Shown here piece after piece: positions 5,582 through 9,745 of a stretch of DNA of 9,745 nt. This DNA is from Peptoniphilaceae bacterium. GTDB taxonomy: Bacteria; Bacillota; Clostridia; Tissierellales; Peptoniphilaceae. How positions within the stretch are numbered: the stretch's first letter is position 1; every line of letters begins with the position of its first letter. The position numbers were made by a program, and so were the translations under genes. Location of the stretch: assembly GCA_029983595.1 (NCBI GenBank), contig JASBZD010000044.1, forward strand, positions 1 to 9,745. The letters are read 5' to 3'. The notes under the pieces were generated by a model. That model saw only the letters and a list, made by a program, of their open reading frames with translations. It had not been told where the DNA came from and made no database searches.

Positions 5582-7201
5582 TTAATACATTCCACCTGGC
5601 ATACCTGCTGGCATTGCTGGTTCTTCACTTGGAATTTCAGCTACAGCTGCTTCAGTAGTTAAAATCATTGATGCTACACTTGCTGCATTTTCAATTGCAG
5701 ATCTAGTTACTTTTGCTGGATCTACGATACCAGATTTAATCATCTCTACATATTGGTCATTTAAAGCGTCATATCCTACGCCATTTTCGCGTTCTAAAAC
5801 GTTAGATACAACTACAGAACCTTCTGAACCTGCATTTTCAGCTATTTGTCTTACTGGTTCTTCAAGAGCTTTAGCTATTATTGCTGCACCAGTTTTTTCG
5901 TCGCCTTCAAGCTCTTCAATTTTTTCTTTTAAAGATTTAATTGAATCTACTAAAACTGTACCACCACCAGGAACGATTCCTTCGTCTACTGCAGCTTTTG
6001 TAGCAGCAAGAGCATCTTCAAGTCTTAGTTTTCTTTCTTTTAATTCTACCTCTGTAGCAGCTCCTACTTTAATAACTGCTACTCCACCAGAAAGTTTAGC
6101 TAGTCTTTCTTGTAATTTTTCTGAGTCAAATTCTGATTCTGTATTTTCAATTTGTCCTTTTAGCTGACTCATTCTAGCATCTAGTTCTTCTTTAGTTCCT
6201 GCACCACCTACGATTACTGTAGAATCTTTGTCTATTCTTACAGTTTCAGCAGAACCTAGCATATCTACTGTAGTATCTTTAAGGTCATATCCTAAATCAT
6301 TTGAGATTAGTGTAGCACCTGTTAATATAGCGATATCTTGTAGCATTTCTTTACGTCTATCCCCAAATCCTGGAGCCTTAACAGCTACAACATTTAGAGA
6401 ACCTCTAATTTTATTTAATAATAGTGTCGCCATTGCGTCTGGCTCGATTTCTTCAGCTATTAATAATAGTGGATTTCCTGATTGAACAGTTTCTTCTAAT
6501 ATAGGAAGTAAATCTTGAATATTAGAGATTTTTTTATCTGTTACTAAAATATTAGGTTTAGATAATTCAGCTACCATTTTTTCAGAATCTGTTACCATAT
6601 ATGGAGATTCATATCCACGTTCAAACTGCATACCTTCAACAATATCTAAAGTAGTACCAGTTGTGTTAGATTCTTCTACTGTGATAACCCCATCTCTTCC
6701 CACTTTTTCCATAGCTTCGGAGATAAGTTCACCAATTGTACTATCTGCTGCAGAAATAGAAGCAACTTGAGCTATAGCTTCTTTAGTCTCTACTGGAACA
6801 GAAAATCTTTTAATTTCTTCTATAGTATTATCTACAGCAATTCTAATACCATTTCTTAATAAAATAGGATTAGCACCAGCTGCGATATTTTTTAATCCTT
6901 CACGAATAATAGCTTGAGCTAATAAAGTCGCTGTAGTAGTACCATCACCAGCTACATCATTAGTCTTAGTAGCTACTTCTTTAACTAGTTGAGCTCCCAT
7001 ATTTTCAAATCTATCTTCAAACTCGATTTCTTTAGCAATAGTCACACCATCGTTAGTAATAAGTGGTGCACCATATGCTTTATCTAAAACTACATTACGT
7101 CCCTTAGGTCCAAGTGTAATTTTTACTGTATTAGCTAGTTGATCAATACCTTTTACCATTGATTTTCTAGCATCTTCATTAAGTTTAATTTCTCTTGCCA
7201 T
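5582..7201 (-). CDS. groEL: Chaperonin GroEL (Hsp60)
   Basis: The large chaperonin subunit. Two stacked seven-membered rings use ATP, with the GroES lid, to fold proteins in the cytosol. The 539-residue product has the standard features: the nucleotide site TLGPKGRNV (29-37), GDGTTTAT with the catalytic Asp at 86 (85-92), the RLEDALAATKAAVDEGIVPGGG segment of the returning equatorial domain, and a Met/Gly-rich C-terminal tail ending MPAGMPGGMY. It starts 15 nt after groES with an AGGAGG ribosome site and ends at its own terminator, so groES-groEL is a bicistronic operon under the CIRCE site upstream of groES. Length and motifs are complete and nothing is unusual. An 85-codon plus-strand open frame inside it (6228-6485) is a shadow. 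Confidence 0.98.
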   Translation of the reverse strand: MAREIKLNEDARKSMVKGIDQLANTVKITLGPKGRNVVLDKAYGAPLITNDGVTIAKEIEFEDRFENMGAQLVKEVATKTNDVAGDGTTTATLLAQAIIREGLKNIAAGANPILLRNGIRIAVDNTIEEIKRFSVPVETKEAIAQVASISAADSTIGELISEAMEKVGRDGVITVEESNTTGTTLDIVEGMQFERGYESPYMVTDSEKMVAELSKPNILVTDKKISNIQDLLPILEETVQSGNPLLLIAEEIEPDAMATLLLNKIRGSLNVVAVKAPGFGDRRKEMLQDIAILTGATLISNDLGYDLKDTTVDMLGSAETVRIDKDSTVIVGGAGTKEELDARMSQLKGQIENTESEFDSEKLQERLAKLSGGVAVIKVGAATEVELKERKLRLEDALAATKAAVDEGIVPGGGTVLVDSIKSLKEKIEELEGDEKTGAAIIAKALEEPVRQIAENAGSEGSVVVSNVLERENGVGYDALNDQYVEMIKSGIVDPAKVTRSAIENAASVASMILTTEAAVAEIPSEEPAMPAGMPGGMY

Positions 7202-7216
7202 TTATATTTATTCCTC

Positions 7217-7498
7217 CTATTCGATTACAGCTAAAATATCATCAATTTCTAAAACTGTGTATTCTTCATCTTCTAATTTAATTTCAGTTCCACCATATTT
7301 AGAAATAATAACTTTATCGCCTACTTTTAATTGTCCTTTAGTATCTTCATCTTTTTCTATTTTAGGACCAATAGCGATAACTTCCGCCATTTGAGGTTTT
7401 TCTTTTAGATTATCTGGTAATACTATTCCGCCTTTAGTCTTTTCTTCGGCTTCAATTTTTTTTATTAATATTTTGTCACCAATAGGTTTAATATTCAT
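7217..7498 (-). CDS. groES: Co-chaperonin GroES (Hsp10)
   Basis: The heptameric lid of the GroEL folding chamber. The 93-residue product begins NIKPIGDKILIKKIEAEEKT and carries the mobile loop with the Ile-Val-Leu tripeptide that docks on GroEL (KTKGGIVLPDN, about 20-30), followed by the usual VGDKVIISKYGGTEIK strand region and the C-terminal EIDDILAVIE. Length is normal. The ribosome site AAGGAAGG lies 8 nt before ATG. It is the first gene of groESL, under a CIRCE operator about 60 nt upstream, so it is expected to be repressed by HrcA and induced by heat or unfolded-protein load (established for CIRCE/HrcA). Confidence 0.97.
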   Translation of the reverse strand: MNIKPIGDKILIKKIEAEEKTKGGIVLPDNLKEKPQMAEVIAIGPKIEKDEDTKGQLKVGDKVIISKYGGTEIKLEDEEYTVLEIDDILAVIE

Positions 7499-7518
7499 TG
7501 TATTTTCCTTCCTTTAAT

Positions 7519-7553
7519 AAATATTTGTCTTAAATATTTGTCTTAAATATTTT
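7519..7553. repeat. 13-bp tandem repeat in the groESL leader
   Basis: The unit AAATATTTGTCTT occurs at 7519-7531 and 7532-7544, with a third partial copy at 7545-7553. The array lies between CIRCE and the groES ribosome site, so it is transcribed in the 5' leader. TTGTC (7538-7542) and GACAA (7554-7558) can also pair as a weak stem. Confidence 0.8.
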
Positions 7554-7559
7554 GACAAT

Positions 7560-7586
7560 TTAGCACACGACACACTCGAGTGCTAA
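7560..7586 (-). promoter_or_regulatory. CIRCE operator (HrcA binding site) of groESL
   Basis: TTAGCACAC, 9 nt, then GAGTGCTAA. The right arm is a perfect consensus half (consensus TTAGCACTC-N9-GAGTGCTAA), while the left arm has one substitution (A for T at position 8). It lies at the predicted groESL transcription start, the standard place for HrcA repression. Confidence 0.93.
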
Positions 7587-7590
7587 CAAC

Positions 7591-7618
7591 ATTATATATA
7601 TTACCCAATTATAGTAAA
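7591..7618 (-). promoter_or_regulatory. groESL promoter
   Basis: TATAAT (7591-7596) with TTTACT (7613-7618) 16 nt upstream. Predicted transcription begins near 7584, inside the right arm of CIRCE. Confidence 0.65.
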
Positions 7619-7638
7619 TTATTCAACATTATATTAAT

Positions 7639-8514
7639 TTATTTCCCGATTTTATTTTCTCTACCATAGTAAAATAAATACTGCTGAGCTACTCCAGCAT
7701 ATTTCCCAAACTTATCTCTACCTAAATCTGAAACTTCTTTTTTCTTTACTTCTTTTCCAAAATAAAGAGTTTCCATAACTCTTTTTATCCATACATCTAC
7801 TGGAAAAGAATCTTTTTTATCATATCCAAAAAGAGTAATACAATCTGCAATTTTTTCTCCTATTCCAGGTAGAGTTATAAGAGTATCTCTAATTTCTTCT
7901 CTAGTTTTATTTTTTAGATCATAAAAAGGAAACTCGCCATTTTCTATCATATTAGCCACTTTATAAATTCTCTCATCTCTAAAACCTACTCTACAATGCT
8001 CTCGTAAATCTTCAGGTTTACAGATTGATAACTCACTAGGTGTCGGAAAAGAGTAATAATCTCTATTATTATATGTCTCAATAAAATTCCCATATTTTTC
8101 GCAAATTAGCCTTATCGACTTTTTAATCTGCGGTATCCTATTATTAGCTGAAATCATAAAAGATATAATCGTCTCAAACTCATCTTGTTGTAAAATTCTA
8201 ATTCCATCGCCATATTCTATACATTTTTTCATAGTCTCGTCAGAGTTAAATGTCTCTTGGATAGCTTTATATTCAGTATTTAAGTCAAAATAATTTTTCC
8301 ATATATTTTCAAAATCTTCTAGATTTGTATTTCTAAAAATTACATCCTCTCCTACTTTTAAGACATTTAAAACCCTATTAAAGGCTACTACAGTATAAGA
8401 ACCATCTTCTTCTCTGTCCCATCTGAAGGCCTGACCACATTCAAATATATGCTCAGGATCAAAATTCTCTAATTTTTTAATTATTATATCGTCATTATCT
8501 ATAACTATTTCCAT
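7639..8514 (-). CDS. ogg: 8-oxoguanine DNA glycosylase/AP lyase (OGG1-like, HhH-GPD)
   Basis: A base-excision repair enzyme that removes 8-oxoguanine opposite C and nicks the abasic site. The 291-residue protein has an OGG_N-type N-terminal domain (about 1-115, with FECGQAFRW at 24-32, like GQSFRW of OGG1) followed by a helix-hairpin-helix GPD domain. The hairpin LPGIGEKIADC (215-225) contains the catalytic Lys221, and PVDVW (238-242) gives the essential Asp240. ISANNRIPQI (121-130) corresponds to the OGG1 asparagine-rich strand that probes the opposite base. Length suits bacterial OGG1-like proteins. It has an AGGAG ribosome site 7 nt upstream and is separated from rex by a terminator whose loop carries a TATAAT. 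No terminator is seen before the groESL promoter, so some read-through into groESL is possible. Confidence 0.93.
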   Translation of the reverse strand: MEIVIDNDDIIIKKLENFDPEHIFECGQAFRWDREEDGSYTVVAFNRVLNVLKVGEDVIFRNTNLEDFENIWKNYFDLNTEYKAIQETFNSDETMKKCIEYGDGIRILQQDEFETIISFMISANNRIPQIKKSIRLICEKYGNFIETYNNRDYYSFPTPSELSICKPEDLREHCRVGFRDERIYKVANMIENGEFPFYDLKNKTREEIRDTLITLPGIGEKIADCITLFGYDKKDSFPVDVWIKRVMETLYFGKEVKKKEVSDLGRDKFGKYAGVAQQYLFYYGRENKIGK

Positions 8515-8535
8515 TAATTCTCCTAATTATTTCAT

Positions 8536-8576
8536 AAAAAAACTCGCTAAATAGATTATATCCATTATTAGCGAGT
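8536..8576 (-). terminator. Intrinsic terminator of rex
   Basis: A 9-bp perfect stem (8542-8550 with 8568-8576, ACTCGCTAA/TTAGCGAGT) with a 17-nt loop is followed by a T run on the minus strand (8536-8541). The loop is long for a terminator and contains a TATAAT element. Confidence 0.8.
8555..8560 (-). promoter_or_regulatory. Candidate -10 box of ogg inside the rex terminator loop
   Basis: TATAAT in the loop of the rex terminator. It sits within GATATAATCTATTTAG, a 16-mer identical to the tpl promoter core. The -35 is poor (TTTTAT at 17 nt). Predicted start is near 8548, about 35 nt before ogg. Confidence 0.4.
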
Positions 8577-8606
8577 AATAAAATCAATTAAATTTTATGT
8601 AATTTT

Positions 8607-9236
8607 TTAGTTATCCAAATAGTACATTAAAACTGAAAGACTATCATTTAGCCTTACATTTTCAACTACTACTCCTTCAGGAACTTTTACTTCAGTAGAG
8701 GCAAAATTCCAGATTCCCCTTGCTCCATTTTCTACTAATAAATCTGTATATTCTTGAGCACTTTCTTTAGGAATAGTTAAAATACCCACATCTACTTTAT
8801 TATTTTTTACATATTGCTCAAGTTCTGATACATCTCTAATTGTGATTCCACCAATTTCTGTGCCAATATTATCTGGGTTTCTATCAAAAATATCTACTAC
8901 TTCAAGACCTACATACTTAAATCTCTCATAGCTAGCTAGAGCTTTTCCTAATTTACCACCACCGATAATAATACCTTTTTTATTTTTTCCATATCCAAGA
9001 ATTGATCCAATTTCATTTTTTAGACTATTTACACTGTAACCATATCCTTGTTGACCAAATCCACCAAAGTTATTTAAGTCCTGTCTAATCTGGGATGGAG
9101 TAAATCCAGTCATTTCACCAAGCTTTTTAGAAGATATACCTTTTACATTTTTATTTTCTAACTCTTCTAAATACATAAGATATATTGGCAGTCTACGAAT
9201 TACAGCTTTTGATATTTTCTTTTCTGAATTTGCCAT
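8607..9236 (-). CDS. rex: Redox-sensing transcriptional repressor Rex
   Basis: A dimeric repressor that senses the NADH/NAD+ ratio. It binds DNA when NADH is low and releases fermentation and respiration genes when NADH rises. The 209-residue product has an N-terminal winged helix (about 8-70, with SSKKLGEMTGFTPSQIRQDL and then the wing FGGFGQQGYGY) and a Rossmann domain starting with the dinucleotide motif GIIIGGGKLGKAL (88-100), followed by an acidic strand end (VVDIFDRNP, 113-121). The C-terminal domain-swap helix region (RLNDSLSVLMYYLDN) is complete. The ribosome site is AGGAG, 6 nt before ATG. It has its own promoter and terminator and is divergent from the ABC-F gene. ABC-F, rex and groESL lie close together in B. 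subtilis too, supporting the assignment. Confidence 0.96.
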   Translation of the reverse strand: MANSEKKISKAVIRRLPIYLMYLEELENKNVKGISSKKLGEMTGFTPSQIRQDLNNFGGFGQQGYGYSVNSLKNEIGSILGYGKNKKGIIIGGGKLGKALASYERFKYVGLEVVDIFDRNPDNIGTEIGGITIRDVSELEQYVKNNKVDVGILTIPKESAQEYTDLLVENGARGIWNFASTEVKVPEGVVVENVRLNDSLSVLMYYLDN

Positions 9237-9275
9237 AAATTACTCCTAATTATATAAAATCTTTGTTTAATTAAT

Positions 9276-9304
9276 ATTATAACATATTCATTACTAAATT
9301 TTAA
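9276..9304 (-). promoter_or_regulatory. rex promoter
   Basis: TTAAAA (9299-9304), a 17-nt spacer and TATAAT (9276-9281) with an extended TG (TGTTATAAT). Predicted start is near 9269. An imperfect inverted repeat overlaps the -10 (see findings). Confidence 0.65.
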
Positions 9305-9377
9305 CTATTTAATTATAAACTTAACAAATTTATTTTGATTTAATTTTATTTTTATATAAAATATAGATGGAGGTAAT

Positions 9378-9745
9378 ATGTCAGTATTACAAGTAAATGG
9401 GTTAAAAAAAGAATTTATAGATAAAACAATTTTTGAAGATGTAAATTTTCATATTGAAGAAGGCGAAAAAGTTGGTCTTATAGGCCAAAATGGACAAGGA
9501 AAAACTACGCTTTTAGAGATTTTATCTAATAATATGGGATATGATGAAGGTTCTATATCTTACCAAAAAAATTTTGAGCCAGCATATCTAAAACAGCATA
9601 CTAGTATAGAGTCAAATCTAAATATTTATGATGAGGCTATTTCAGTTTTTGAAGATGTTTTTAGGCTTGAGGAAAAAATTAAAAGTCTTGAGTTAGAGAT
9701 AAGTAATCTTACTGAAGATAATTTTGAAAACTCATCTATTTTAGA
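9378..9745 (+). CDS. ABC-F family ATPase, N-terminal part (cut by window edge)
   Basis: I translated this frame by hand: 122 codons from ATG 9378 (ribosome site GGAGG at 9369-9373) to the right edge without a stop. It begins MSVLQVNGLKKEFIDKTIF and continues with FHIEEGEKVGLIGQNGQGKT, where residues 36-43 (GQNGQGKT) form Walker A, then a Q-loop (YLKQ, Gln73) and a helical stretch rich in Glu and Leu. ABC-F proteins are soluble ATPases with two fused ABC domains and no membrane part. They act on the ribosome as translation factors or antibiotic-resistance proteins. The opening, lacking a transmembrane partner, and its place beside rex (like B. subtilis ydiF) support ABC-F, but the linker and second ABC domain are outside the window. 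It is transcribed divergently from rex. A possible promoter TTGATT-16-TAAAAT (9335-9362) would leave almost no leader. Confidence 0.85.
   Translation, partial: MSVLQVNGLKKEFIDKTIFEDVNFHIEEGEKVGLIGQNGQGKTTLLEILSNNMGYDEGSISYQKNFEPAYLKQHTSIESNLNIYDEAISVFEDVFRLEEKIKSLELEISNLTEDNFENSSIL

Noticed and set aside
6228..6485. 85-codon plus-strand open frame
   Set aside because: It lies wholly inside groEL on the opposite strand, and its product has no recognisable features. It is a shadow of the conserved gene.
7519..7553. CRISPR-like array in the groES leader
   Set aside because: The repeats are only 13 bp, directly adjacent, with no spacers.
9321..9327. TTAACAA as a Rex operator between rex and the ABC-F gene
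   Set aside because: Only one half-site is present. The expected partner TTGTTAA four bases upstream is not there.

Overview
AT-rich DNA in a typical low-GC Gram-positive style: minus-strand genes with AGGAGG-type ribosome sites, TATAAT promoters, a CIRCE heat-shock operator, an rpsU-yqeY pair, and a Rex repressor beside an ABC-F gene and near groESL (established knowledge: this neighbourhood resembles the Bacillus subtilis ydiF-rex-groESL region). The best inference is an anaerobic, amino-acid-using member of the Bacillota (Clostridia or Tissierellia type). The species cannot be fixed from this window.

Layout. All genes except the last lie on the minus strand, so transcription runs from high to low coordinates. 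At the right edge, a partial ABC-F ATPase gene (9378 onward, plus strand) diverges from rex (8607-9236). Then follow an 8-oxoguanine DNA glycosylase gene (7639-8514) and groES-groEL (7217-7498, 5582-7201) under a CIRCE operator. Next is a tyrosine module: tyrosine phenol-lyase (3991-5385), an NSS-family sodium-coupled transporter (2553-3864) and a YheO/DauR-like regulator (1776-2473). The left end holds rpsU-yqeY (1486-1665, 1027-1470) with its own promoter and terminator, then dut (478-912) and the 5' part of an ftsK/spoIIIE gene (1-477) whose start codon directly abuts the dut stop. Intrinsic terminators are visible after rex, groEL, tpl, the transporter gene and yqeY.

How the genes work together. 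The tyrosine module would import an aromatic amino acid with sodium and cleave L-tyrosine to phenol, pyruvate and ammonia, feeding fermentation. The adjacent PAS-like/HTH protein is the obvious candidate local regulator. The other genes are housekeeping: nucleotide hygiene and chromosome translocation (dut, ftsK), ribosome (rpsU), protein folding (groESL), DNA repair (ogg) and redox sensing (rex).

Most notable observations. The transporter and its neighbouring regulator each carry a one-base frame break close to the 5' end at a homopolymer (C4 at 3775-3778; A7 at 2461-2467), while all other genes read cleanly. This is either sequencing error, switching or recoding at the run, or early decay of this module. 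The tpl promoter is also unusually elaborate: helically phased A-tracts with a 21-bp-spaced direct repeat just upstream of the -35 box, and an 11-bp-spaced ACGTTA repeat just downstream of the start of transcription. I saw no CRISPR array, IS element, tRNA or rRNA gene, and no clear novel system.
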